From: Enterospora canceri
Lineage: Eukaryota; Microsporidia; Enterocytozoonidae
Direction of reading: 5' to 3'
DNA length: 13,809 nt
Assembly (NCBI GenBank): GCA_002087915.1
Contig: LWDP01000058.1
Span: 1-13,809, forward strand
The position numbers and the translations under genes were made by a program. Each line of letters begins with the position of its first letter. Position 1 is the first letter of the stretch. Positions 1-6,749 of the stretch are shown in pieces. The notes under the pieces are model-generated. The model was not told where the DNA came from and made no database searches. It was given only the letters and a program-made list of their open reading frames with translations.

Positions 1-2
1 CA

Positions 3-119
3 ACTAACATAGCAGAAGAGACAATTAATACGGTAGATGAGACAATCAATACAGTAGATGAGACAATTGATACAGTGGACGAGACAATTGATACAGTGGA
101 TGAAACAATATTAGATTAA
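3..119 (+). CDS. 3' end of an unidentified gene with a C-terminal heptapeptide repeat (partial)
   Basis: Frame 3 is open from the left edge to a TAA at 117-119, giving the last 38 residues of a protein that begins outside the window. Almost all of it is a 7-residue repeat of the form ETI(N/D)TVD: four complete units, then a broken fifth and the ending ETILD. The other two forward frames contain stops within the first 12 bases. Units three and four differ in DNA only at synonymous positions, while Asn/Asp changes occur between units, which supports real coding sequence. The repeat is acidic and regular, with Ile and Val spaced within each heptad, so it could form an amphipathic or coiled-coil tail; that is inference. 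The gene converges on the ABC transporter gene with 16 bases between stop codons. No family can be named from this fragment. Confidence 0.7.
   Translation, partial: TNIAEETINTVDETINTVDETIDTVDETIDTVDETILD
18..101 (+). repeat. 21-bp tandem repeat, four units, within coding sequence
   Basis: Units lie at 18-38, 39-59, 60-80 and 81-101, followed by a partial fifth. The pattern is GAGACAATTGATACAGTGGAC with a few substitutions between units. The unit length is a multiple of three, so gain or loss of units would keep the frame. Confidence 0.85.
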
Positions 120-135
120 TAATGTTAATAGTTTA

Positions 136-1884
136 TTATCCCCTGATTAGTTTGATTCTTTTGTCTTCTACTTTGTAAACTTTATCAAACAACCTCATTT
201 TCTCTGATTCAGGCATCACTGCTACGACAGTTAAGTCTTCCTTGCTCAGAATTGTCTTCCAAATCATTTCTTCATCCTTGGTTTCAATACTTGCGGTTGC
301 TTCATCAAGCAATAGAATTGGCTTGTTTTTAATCCACTCCCTGAGAAGTGCTATCTTCTGTTTCGTTCCTCTGCTTATCATGTTCCCGTTTTCTCCACAA
401 ATTGTTTCATATCCATTTGATAAGCTTTTTATGGTTTCGTGAACACTTAGATCTCTTGCTGCATTGTAAATCTTGTTAATCTCTTGGTGTTTGTTACCAT
501 ATTTCAGGTTATAATGGACACTCTGACTGAATAATGTGCTGGATTGCTGTATGTATCCAAACGCATCTTTGATTTCATCAAAAGAGTCAATTACATTCTC
601 ATCAAATTTGGATTCTGCTTCCGTCTGAATGTGTCTCAACATGCATCTTAATAGTGTTGTTTTTCCTGATCCATTCTTTCCTGTTATTGCTATCTTCTCT
701 CCCTTTCTTATTGTCAATGATGCACCTGTAAATAAATTCAAATAATTCAGGTTCCTAATGCTCCATTCATGCTTGAATTCTGCCTTGTTTTCTATCTTTG
801 TTCGTGCAATACTTTTATTTTCTGTTTTAACTGAAATTGGCTTGCTTTTATTGTCTCTGATATCCATCTTAAGCCTGATCATTATCAAATTAGTTGATAT
901 AATTCTACAGACTCTTGTAACACTTTTAAGCTGTGTATGTAGCTTCCCCAATGTTAAACTGAAGAATGTAAACTGTTTTACAGTTAGGTTCTTCCGGATA
1001 AAGCACTCATAAAATAGAATCTGCATCTCACAGAAGTAGAAGAACATCCCCAACACCACAGCCATTCTGTGGTTATTCTTAACATACTCACTCTCCTGAT
1101 CATACGTGTATCCTAGATAGTTTGAGAACTTCCTGGTTTCATATTCGAACGTGTTATTCATGTAAATGAGTTCCTGATTGTCCAATGTATTCTTAAGTAA
1201 TTCTTGACACTTGTCTAGTTTGATACTGTTGCTTATTCGCTGATTCAATCTAACACGGTGCATCTGATACACCAAAAATATGTAAATAACGCATACCAAT
1301 ATCAATGCAAATGCAGCAACGAGATTGATCACCCGAAATGTCGTATAAGAGTATGTAGTAATTGTGGCTATTAGTGGAATGATATCATCCATCATTGTAC
1401 TACAAACCATTTTGATTGATTCTCCATAGATCTGAATGTTCCACATCACATTTGCTGTTGGAAACGTATCAAATAGATTGGGGATTTGAGTGATGATTTT
1501 TCTGCACTGTCTTGTACAGGCTGATGTAAATGCCTTGTTTATTGCACTACATGAAATCATTTTGCTTACTTCACCAATGATTAAAGTGGTTACTTGAAGC
1601 ATAGTCACCTTAGCAAGTTCAAACCCAGAATTGTCTCTTTTTTTCACAATTGCATCTGTCAATGCACCCTTTTGCAAACTCAGTTTCGTGTTCGCAAATC
1701 CCTGAATGAAATAGAGCACTGTTATCACCACAAGTGCAATTCGGTTTCTTGTTATTCTCCAAATGTACTTCATGAATGTCAAATAGAACAACCTGGTGTA
1801 ACCAGCACCTTTAAACCGCTGTAATTCAGATACTGATCTATCTTGATCATTATTTCTTCCACTACCGATTATTGCAAATATCAT
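136..1884 (-). CDS. ABC half-transporter, ATM1-like, with degenerate ATPase motifs
   Basis: A 582-residue protein with an N-terminal membrane domain and one C-terminal nucleotide-binding domain, as in half-size ABC exporters of the ATM1/ABCB group. Visible NBD elements are Walker A (GKNGSGKTT), a Q-loop region (YIQQSSTLFSQ) and Walker B (ILLLDEATA). Two elements are abnormal. The usual LSGGQ signature reads ISRGT, and the H-loop segment after the last core strand reads TVVAVMPES with no histidine. In fungi ATM1 exports a sulphur compound from the mitochondrial matrix, and microsporidia keep ATM1-like half-transporters with their mitosomes. That link is plausible here but not proven. The start at 1884 is chosen because CCCC lies three bases upstream of that ATG. 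An in-frame ATG at 2019 would add 45 residues including a hydrophobic stretch. The gene is on the same strand as NFS1 and SSF1. Stop is TAA. Confidence 0.8.
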   Translation of the reverse strand: MIFAIIGSGRNNDQDRSVSELQRFKGAGYTRLFYLTFMKYIWRITRNRIALVVITVLYFIQGFANTKLSLQKGALTDAIVKKRDNSGFELAKVTMLQVTTLIIGEVSKMISCSAINKAFTSACTRQCRKIITQIPNLFDTFPTANVMWNIQIYGESIKMVCSTMMDDIIPLIATITTYSYTTFRVINLVAAFALILVCVIYIFLVYQMHRVRLNQRISNSIKLDKCQELLKNTLDNQELIYMNNTFEYETRKFSNYLGYTYDQESEYVKNNHRMAVVLGMFFYFCEMQILFYECFIRKNLTVKQFTFFSLTLGKLHTQLKSVTRVCRIISTNLIMIRLKMDIRDNKSKPISVKTENKSIARTKIENKAEFKHEWSIRNLNYLNLFTGASLTIRKGEKIAITGKNGSGKTTLLRCMLRHIQTEAESKFDENVIDSFDEIKDAFGYIQQSSTLFSQSVHYNLKYGNKHQEINKIYNAARDLSVHETIKSLSNGYETICGENGNMISRGTKQKIALLREWIKNKPILLLDEATASIETKDEEMIWKTILSKEDLTVVAVMPESEKMRLFDKVYKVEDKRIKLIRG

Positions 1885-2349
1885 AATGGGGTTAGGATGC
1901 CAATGAAAATAATCAAAAAACGACACATAGTTGTGATTTGGTGATGTTGGCTGCGGCGGATAGGTTTGTAGTATAACAATACATATTACAACACTAACAT
2001 AAAGTGATATGATAAGCATAGTGAAATTTTTATTGACTTTCTATTTAGTAAAATTGTCTATCTGTAGTGTCATCTACAAAATAACCGTGTTCATTTTTAA
2101 TAGTGTCTTTCAGTGAGAACAACAATTCGACTGAGTTTCAAGTATTCAATACAGGATATCATTTTCTTGAGCATAATAAGAGACAGAAAGACATCAGATA
2201 TTTCAGGTAAAGAATTGTAGTCGTATTCCCTAAAATATTTTTGGTAAATCTTTTCTTTAATAGGCAAGAATTAATCAGATTAGCAGCAACATTTTATATG
2301 TAACATATGGCATCCATTTTACTCAATAATCGCACTATTCAATCACTTA
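1885..2349. other. Intergenic region between SSF1 and the ABC transporter gene
   Basis: AT-rich sequence. It contains the possible 45-codon N-terminal extension of the ABC transporter (1885-2019) and otherwise no convincing ORF, tRNA or C/D-box unit on either strand. It probably holds the transporter's promoter. Confidence 0.5.
1888..1891 (-). promoter_or_regulatory. CCCC initiation signal for the ABC transporter gene
   Basis: On the - strand the sequence reads CCCCATTATG, with the ATG at 1884. The same arrangement precedes several other genes here. The ATG at 2019 has no such element, so this site decides the start. Confidence 0.5.
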
Positions 2350-2964
2350 TTAATTGTTAATATGTTTCAGTGTTATTTTTGGTCCAATCTCCTTTAAGCT
2401 CACAACATAATCTTTTGTATTATCAGTTATTCTGTGAATGTAGTGCCTTATAAAAATCAAATCGTCTTCTTTGTGGAATGCCAAAACGCGCTTAAACGTT
2501 TTCTCCTTTTTCCCATGCATTTTTTCAAAGAGTTCCTTAATCTCTTTTTCAGCACCAAAACCACTGAAACTGAGCAGAGGATTCTCCTTGTAGGTTTCAT
2601 TAGTGAAATCTTTGAATATTTCATCATATTCAACCACTTCAAACTTATGAATCTTAGAATTTCTCCTGTTCTTAATCTGCAGCATGATATCCGTATTCAC
2701 CTGCTTAACTGATATCACATGACTGATTAAGAACTCATTTGCAAACTTCTCAATCTCTTTTTCATTGGTGTACGTTTCCTTAAAACTTTTGAGACTTTTT
2801 GGCCTAAGCATCAATCTCAAATGCTTCACTAGATTAGCACACGTTTTATTTGCTTTCCTTGTGGTGTATATCAGTTTCTCATTCAGATCGCTGATATCCA
2901 CGTGTCTTGTCATCACACTCTTTTCTTTCCTGGTGTTCTTATTCGTTCTATTCTTCAATTCCAT
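2350..2964 (-). CDS. SSF1: Brix-domain ribosome biogenesis protein, SSF1/Peter Pan family
   Basis: A 204-residue protein whose landmarks match SSF1/SSF2/PPAN. It has an N-terminal LVKHLRLMLRPKSLKSFKE segment (family pattern LVKDxRxxMxPxTAxxLKE), a central NPLLSFSGFG (family PLVVLSGF), then FIRHYIHRI (family FRHY.IR) and, at the end, SLKEIGPKITL (family LxEIGPRMTL). In yeast the family acts in the nucleolus in early 60S assembly, with the Brix fold contacting pre-rRNA. This copy is less than half the yeast length, having lost the acidic/basic C-terminal tail, which is typical microsporidian reduction. The ATG at 2964 is preferred over an upstream GTG because CCCTGTG immediately precedes it. 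The gene begins 28 bases after the NFS1 stop. The first 20 residues are strongly basic. Stop is TAA. Confidence 0.8.
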   Translation of the reverse strand: MELKNRTNKNTRKEKSVMTRHVDISDLNEKLIYTTRKANKTCANLVKHLRLMLRPKSLKSFKETYTNEKEIEKFANEFLISHVISVKQVNTDIMLQIKNRRNSKIHKFEVVEYDEIFKDFTNETYKENPLLSFSGFGAEKEIKELFEKMHGKKEKTFKRVLAFHKEDDLIFIRHYIHRITDNTKDYVVSLKEIGPKITLKHINN

Positions 2965-2968
2965 CACA

Positions 2969-2971
2969 GGG
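2969..2971 (-). promoter_or_regulatory. CCC initiation signal for SSF1
   Basis: The - strand reads CCCTGTGATG with the ATG at 2964. The element lies in the 28-base gap after the NFS1 stop codon, so SSF1 probably has its own start site there. Confidence 0.45.
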
Positions 2972-2992
2972 ATAAATTTGTAAAATTCTATT

Positions 2993-4237
2993 TCATGCAC
3001 TCCATTTAATTGTATTCAAATCAACGCCTTGCTTCACCATTTCATACAAAGGTGACATCGCACGCAATTCGGTCACGGCATTTGCTGTTTTCTCAGCCAA
3101 TTCCTTAACTTTTTCTTCCTTTGAAAACCTACCAAATCCAAATCGTATTGAGGAATGAGCCAGATCGTCTGATGCTCCAAGAGCCCTTAAAACATACGAT
3201 GGCTCCAATGACGCACTCGTGCAGGCACTTCCTGAGGACAAAGCGTAGTTTTTCAACTTCATTAGCAACCCCTCTCCTTCTACGTATGGGAATGAGATAT
3301 TCACGCAATTTGATAGCGTATTCTCTCCATTCACGACCATTTCGTCCCCCAACTTCTCTCTCAGCTTGTCCACGAACACCTTACTCAATCTCCTGACCTT
3401 GCTTTCGTCTTCCTCCATTTCATTTCTAGCCAATTCAGCTGCTTTTCCTAAACCAACTGCCAGAAATGTTGGAACTGTTCCACCACGAAGTCCTCTTTCT
3501 TGGTCTCCACCATACGTCTGCTTCACCAGTCTCACACGTGGGTTTCTTCTGACATACAATGCTCCAATTCCCTTTGGACCATAAATTTTGTGGCCTGAAA
3601 TGCTCATTAGTCCAATATTGTTCTTCTTTACGTCAATTGGTATCTTACCAAATGCCTGTGCTGCATCAGTGTGGAATACGATGTTCTTCTCCTTGCATAC
3701 TTCTCCAATAGCCTCCAATGGCTGCATTACACCAATTTCATTGTTAACTGCCATTATTGAAATGAGCTTTGTTTTTGGTGTAATAGCTGCCTTTAACTTT
3801 TTCATGCAAACTCTTCCATCTTTCATCACAGGCAAATACGTCACAGCTACGCCCTTGTCTTCCAGATATCTGCATGTTTCAAGCACTGCCTTATGTTCTG
3901 TTTGCTGTGTAATGATATGTAGATCATGATCATAATATTCAGCTATGCCCTTCAGTGCCAAATTGCATGCCTCTGTGGCTCCACTTGTGAAGATGATGTC
4001 CTTTGCATCAGCATTGATCATATCAGCTACGTGCTTTCTGCCTGTTTCAAGTCCTTTTTCTGATTCCCATCCAAATGAGTGGGTTCTGCTATGGGGATTC
4101 CCAAACTGCTCCTTCATGTACGGATCCATTGCCTCCAGAACACGTGGATCTATTGGTGTTGTTGCCTGGTAGTCGAAGTAGTTTGATGGAACTTTGTAAT
4201 CATACGACTTACTGGAATTAAAAATTTTATCAAGCAT
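2993..4237 (-). CDS. NFS1: Cysteine desulfurase, mitosomal type
   Basis: A 414-residue PLP enzyme of the NifS/IscS/Nfs1 family, full length for the eukaryotic mitochondrial type. It takes sulphur from cysteine as a persulfide and passes it to the Fe-S scaffold. Visible residues: YFDYQATTPIDPRVLEAM near the N-terminus; TEHKAVLE with H115; HTDAAQAFGKI with D191 contacting the cofactor; SGHKIYGPKG with K217 as the Schiff-base lysine; RGGTVP at 251-256; and SSGSACTSASLEPSYVLRALG with C339 as the mobile catalytic cysteine. The C-terminus ends NTIKWSA, resembling the conserved IKW tail of eukaryotic NFS1 used in scaffold contact. In microsporidia this enzyme is mitosomal. Only about 20 residues precede the conserved core, so any targeting sequence is short. 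The stop is TGA, which shows that TGA is used as a real stop in this genome. Confidence 0.97.
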   Translation of the reverse strand: MLDKIFNSSKSYDYKVPSNYFDYQATTPIDPRVLEAMDPYMKEQFGNPHSRTHSFGWESEKGLETGRKHVADMINADAKDIIFTSGATEACNLALKGIAEYYDHDLHIITQQTEHKAVLETCRYLEDKGVAVTYLPVMKDGRVCMKKLKAAITPKTKLISIMAVNNEIGVMQPLEAIGEVCKEKNIVFHTDAAQAFGKIPIDVKKNNIGLMSISGHKIYGPKGIGALYVRRNPRVRLVKQTYGGDQERGLRGGTVPTFLAVGLGKAAELARNEMEEDESKVRRLSKVFVDKLREKLGDEMVVNGENTLSNCVNISFPYVEGEGLLMKLKNYALSSGSACTSASLEPSYVLRALGASDDLAHSSIRFGFGRFSKEEKVKELAEKTANAVTELRAMSPLYEMVKQGVDLNTIKWSA

Positions 4238-4334
4238 CAGGCTAAAATATTTTACAATTTGAATGAGTGTGATTCAGGTGGATTTGGTTTATTGCATCAA
4301 ATCAGTTGAAATACGAATAAATCACTAATTTCTA

Positions 4335-4338
4335 CCCC
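4335..4338 (+). promoter_or_regulatory. CCCC initiation signal for the DcpS gene
   Basis: The sequence CTAATTTCTACCCCAAAATG places CCCC three bases before the ATG at 4342. It closely resembles the CTAATTTTACCCC in front of the snoRNA-like array. Confidence 0.55.
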
Positions 4339-4341
4339 AAA

Positions 4342-5109
4342 ATGCTACTGCAAAATTTCAGTATTTCTAGAATCAATCACATGAAAGGTTTGATTGTTGT
4401 GGTAGGAGAAATGGAAGGAAAACAATTCGTATATCTTATTGATAATACGAGCAGCCTTGAGAAGTTGAGCAACGATATTATTCTCGATCAAATTGATGGA
4501 AAAAGAATGGAACCTAAAAGTGCTAAATTTGCTACAAACGTAACATTCAGAACAACATTAGCGTATCCAGCAACAGAGAAGGATGTCAACAAGTATTTTA
4601 ATGAGAACAAGTACATCAAAGAAAGCCACGAAAACTATTGTAAGCAGAATATTGTCACAGATATTCCTTGGATTGATCAAATATTTATGAATGAAGTCAA
4701 TACTAAAACTGGACCAAATTATTATATGGATGCCAATTTGGTGGTTACTACGGATTACAAGTGGAATGGAAACGTAGATGAGTTATATCTGCTCTGTATC
4801 TTCAAAGATGAAAAATACAAGTCACTACGTAATTTGGACAAATGCGACCTGAATCTGCTGAAATCAACACGAACCAAAATTCACTCAATTTTAAAGGAGA
4901 CGTTTGGCCTAAGCAAAGAGGATGCGGTACTCTTCTTCCACTACAGACCATCGTACTACAAGCTACACATTCACATCGTAAACATCAGCAAGTCAAAACT
5001 GTGTCTCTACAACTGTAGAAGAAATGTCTATTTGGACGATGTCATTCGCAATATCGAGAACTACGATGATTATTATAAGCATGATATGCATTTGATAAGC
5101 AATGCATAA
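4342..5109 (+). CDS. DCS1: Scavenger mRNA decapping enzyme, DcpS/DCS1 HIT family
   Basis: A 255-residue protein with the two-part plan of DcpS: an N-terminal swapped-dimer region, then a HIT hydrolase domain. DcpS hydrolyses the m7G cap left on short oligonucleotides after 3'-5' mRNA decay. The C-terminal segment FFHYRPSYYKLHIHIVNI (about 198-215) matches the family signature HxxPSYYHLHxHxxxL. The central and last histidines of the triad are present (H209, H211), but the first is replaced by lysine at 207. NLVVTTDYKWNG (132-143) matches the strand leading into the HIT fold, and the end, with DVIRNIENYDDYY, matches the family's LxxVIxNLE..xxYY helix. The start is set by the CCCC three bases upstream. 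The gene is divergent from NFS1 (104-base gap) and converges on the membrane-protein gene with 16 bases between stops. Confidence 0.88.
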   Translation: MLLQNFSISRINHMKGLIVVVGEMEGKQFVYLIDNTSSLEKLSNDIILDQIDGKRMEPKSAKFATNVTFRTTLAYPATEKDVNKYFNENKYIKESHENYCKQNIVTDIPWIDQIFMNEVNTKTGPNYYMDANLVVTTDYKWNGNVDELYLLCIFKDEKYKSLRNLDKCDLNLLKSTRTKIHSILKETFGLSKEDAVLFFHYRPSYYKLHIHIVNISKSKLCLYNCRRNVYLDDVIRNIENYDDYYKHDMHLISNA

Positions 5110-5125
5110 TTTATTCACAGTTGAT

Positions 5126-6058
5126 TCAGATCTTCAGGTCTCTTCCAACAAGATGCTTGAATTCACTCACTGAAATATTAGAAGAGTCGTCTTCCTTCTG
5201 TTTCTTATCAGTATGCTTGTTTTCATTCAGCTTTTTCTTTACTGGCTCAAAATCATCTTCATCTGGTTTGTCTGTGATGAAGATCATCAATGAGATCCCA
5301 TATAACTCAGCCAAATTGGAGAATATCCTAATAAAGCACGTGACTTCCTTGGCAATCTGTGTGTAATCATTATCCAACATTGAAGATAGTTGTATAAATG
5401 TTATTCTGTATATTATTTCCAGAATCATCGCTATTAGAATATAGCACATTCCCATTTTCCAGCTCTTAAGCAGTCTTTCTATACCAAATTTGTCTACAAT
5501 CATCTGCTCCTTGATCTCTTTCTTGAACCACTCTATCAGGTACAATACGTACATTGATATTAGTATGATTCCAATTGCCTCAGAAATATCAAATGCCTGA
5601 AATGCAACTACAAACAGCGTATAGTCTGTACCAGCTATGTTCATAAGTCCACCTAAAATGAACATTCTAAAAATGTTGTATCCAACCAGTGCATTTGCCT
5701 TAAATGTGTTGTCTTTGAATCCAAATTCCTTCAATTTGTCTAAGTCATTCAGAAATATCTTAAATGGATACATCACACACGTTTTGGTGGCTGCCTCCAG
5801 AATCAGCTGTGCCTGCTTCAGTTTCAGGAAACTCACGTTTGCATCAAATTCCCATAAGTTGTGCCTATAGGCCGCCTTTAGTGCCACAAAGCAGTAGGCT
5901 AAGTTCATGAAGAGGAGACAGAGTACACCAGTCTGCAATCCAATCTTCTCTTTGGTTACGTCACTCTGGTTCTGAATTTTCCCAATGAAGTAGAGAATGA
6001 AGACGACGTAAACCACCATCATCAACAGTATTACAATTGGTTCCAGGTTGATGATCAT
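5126..6058 (-). CDS. Polytopic membrane protein of unknown function
   Basis: A protein of 310 residues with roughly six hydrophobic segments. In order, they are centred on ILLMMVVYVVFILYFI, VLCLLFMNLAYCFVAL, YNIFRMFILGGLMNIAG, AIGIILISMYVLYLIEW, MCYILIAMILEIIY and AELYGISLMIFIT. The last 55 or so residues are hydrophilic, rich in Lys, Asp and Glu, and presumably cytosolic. I do not recognise a family; it may be microsporidia-specific. The reading frame extends upstream to a TTG at 6103, but the first ATG is at 6058. No CCC element precedes it, so the start is less sure than for its neighbours, and a methionine pair about 12 codons further in is an alternative. Stop is TGA. It is convergent with the DcpS gene and divergent from the snoRNA-like array. 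Confidence 0.7.
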   Translation of the reverse strand: MIINLEPIVILLMMVVYVVFILYFIGKIQNQSDVTKEKIGLQTGVLCLLFMNLAYCFVALKAAYRHNLWEFDANVSFLKLKQAQLILEAATKTCVMYPFKIFLNDLDKLKEFGFKDNTFKANALVGYNIFRMFILGGLMNIAGTDYTLFVVAFQAFDISEAIGIILISMYVLYLIEWFKKEIKEQMIVDKFGIERLLKSWKMGMCYILIAMILEIIYRITFIQLSSMLDNDYTQIAKEVTCFIRIFSNLAELYGISLMIFITDKPDEDDFEPVKKKLNENKHTDKKQKEDDSSNISVSEFKHLVGRDLKI

Positions 6059-6150
6059 ACTGTCCAAATATCTCAGACTAAAATAAAACAACTTCTGACA
6101 CAATCAAAACAGACACAACATGATGGATAATCCACCCATCTCTTTTTTTC

Positions 6151-6176
6151 TATAAATTTTGTGCTAATTTTACCCC
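6151..6176 (+). promoter_or_regulatory. Putative promoter of the snoRNA-like array: TATA-like box plus TTTTACCCC initiator
   Basis: TATAAA at 6151-6156 is followed by TGCTAATTTTACCCC at 6162-6176. A near-identical TGCAAATTTTACCC lies at 8421-8434, upstream of the isolated C/D unit. The distance from the end of ACCC to the first C box is 82 bases here and 78 there. The same TTTTACCCC-type element precedes protein-gene starts, which suggests these RNAs use the ordinary mRNA-type initiation signal. A 44-codon ORF at 6185 is the competing explanation. Confidence 0.5.
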
Positions 6177-6184
6177 ATGGCGAG

Positions 6185-6319
6185 ATGCTATTCAGAGTCT
6201 TTTGTTTAGTTGGCCATCTTGTGCTTGCTTTTAGCACTACAATAACCATGGCTGGGATGAAGAGATATTTGCTAGGGGTGATTGTTGATCATAATAGCTA
6301 TCTGACCAGTTCTATTTAA
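6185..6319 (+). CDS. Possible 44-residue peptide with signal-like N-terminus (doubtful)
   Basis: An ATG at 6185 lies eight bases after CCCC and opens 44 codons to a TAA at 6317-6319. The first 18 residues (MLFRVFCLVGHLVLAFST) look like a signal peptide. The promoter-like context is as good as that of several real genes here. Against it, the second half overlaps snoRNA-like unit A (6252-6309), whose box and stem pattern explains the sequence better. An earlier ATG directly after CCCC at 6177 gives only 10 codons. It is listed because a gene this short is easily missed, not because it is likely. Confidence 0.2.
   Translation: MLFRVFCLVGHLVLAFSTTITMAGMKRYLLGVIVDHNSYLTSSI
6252..6309 (+). ncRNA. 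C/D-box snoRNA-like unit A
   Basis: Terminal stem CTGG (6252-6255) pairs with CCAG (6306-6309). The C box is ATGAAGA at 6257-6263 (one mismatch to RTGATGA), and the D box is CTGA at 6302-6305. The C-to-D span is 49 nt, the same as unit B. The antisense element next to D would be GATCATAATAGCTAT. The one-base C-box mismatch lowers confidence, but the stem and spacing match the other units. It is the first unit after the TATA/ACCCC element. Confidence 0.5.
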
Positions 6320-6436
6320 TAAATCGGTATTGTATGGGGTTGATATGGGTAAATGTGAATAGTCGAGGATAAACGCGATTTATGTTGTAACAAGAAAACA
6401 AATTGATCCGTTTGGAAGAAGAGTGTGCACTATCTG

Positions 6437-6494
6437 CTGGAATGATGACTAACAGTTCACTCGGTTAACTTTGACGATAAACATGTCTGACCAG
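6437..6494 (+). ncRNA. C/D-box snoRNA-like unit B
   Basis: Stem CTGG (6437-6440) pairs with CCAG (6491-6494). A perfect C box ATGATGA lies at 6442-6448 and a D box CTGA at 6487-6490, with a C-to-D span of 49 nt and total length of 58 nt. The sequence before D (GACGATAAACATGT) is the candidate rRNA- or snRNA-pairing guide; the target nucleotide would pair with the fifth base upstream of D. No target could be confirmed by eye. Confidence 0.68.
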
Positions 6495-6499
6495 GAACA

Positions 6500-6566
6500 A
6501 TGATGAATACACTGCTTCTGAAAAAGAAGGAAATTAATTTGTAACATTGATCAATAATAAGTCTGA
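6500..6566 (+). ncRNA. C/D-box snoRNA-like unit C, atypical
   Basis: C box ATGATGA lies at 6500-6506, a D'-like CTGA at 6518-6521 and a D box CTGA at 6563-6566. The span is 67 nt, longer than the other units, and I see no terminal stem between the flanks. Candidate guides are AATACACTGCTT (before D') and ATCAATAATAAGT (before D). It sits only five bases after unit B and immediately before unit D. It may be a real unit with an open terminus or a degenerate copy. Confidence 0.4.
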
Positions 6567-6567
6567 T

Positions 6568-6627
6568 CTAGAATGATGATAAATAATAACTTCCTGCTAA
6601 TTAGTGAAGAAAAATAACTCTGACTAG
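6568..6627 (+). ncRNA. C/D-box snoRNA-like unit D
   Basis: Self-complementary CTAG at both ends (6568-6571 and 6624-6627) forms the stem. C box ATGATGA lies at 6573-6579 and D box CTGA at 6620-6623, a span of 51 nt. Internal D'-like CTGC (6594-6597) and C'-like GTGAAGA (6604-6610) are present in the correct order. Candidate guides are TAATAACTTC (D') and AAAATAACT (D). Confidence 0.6.
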
Positions 6628-6684
6628 CATGTAACAATTTTAGTGATCAGTTATCACAAAATATTCAGACTGGTTTTAAGTCAC

Positions 6685-6749
6685 AATCAGGAATGATGAC
6701 CAAAGTCTAGAAGAAATGATAGATGAGTATGAAATAGTCTGACCTGATT
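6685..6749 (+). ncRNA. C/D-box snoRNA-like unit E, strongest stem
   Basis: Seven perfect stem pairs, AATCAGG (6685-6691) with CCTGATT (6743-6749), bracket C box ATGATGA (6693-6699) and D box CTGA (6739-6742), a span of 50 nt. This stem differs in sequence from those of units A, B and D yet still pairs, which favours a conserved structure over copies of one repeat. The candidate guide before D is GAGTATGAAATAGT. It is separated from unit D by 57 bases, in which I see only a small hairpin (GTGAT/ATCAC). Confidence 0.7.

Noticed and set aside
758..1012. Forward-strand open frames inside the ABC transporter, NFS1 and other genes.
   Set aside because: They are antisense shadows of well-supported genes, with hydrophobic low-complexity translations and no start signals.
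2965..3000. A 12-residue N-terminal extension of SSF1 from a GTG that overlaps the NFS1 stop.
   Set aside because: Nuclear genes start at ATG, and the ATG at 2964 has the CCC signal.
6628..6684. A further C/D unit between units D and E.
   Set aside because: Only a GTGAT/ATCAC hairpin and a reversed CAGA are present; no valid C-to-D pair with normal spacing.
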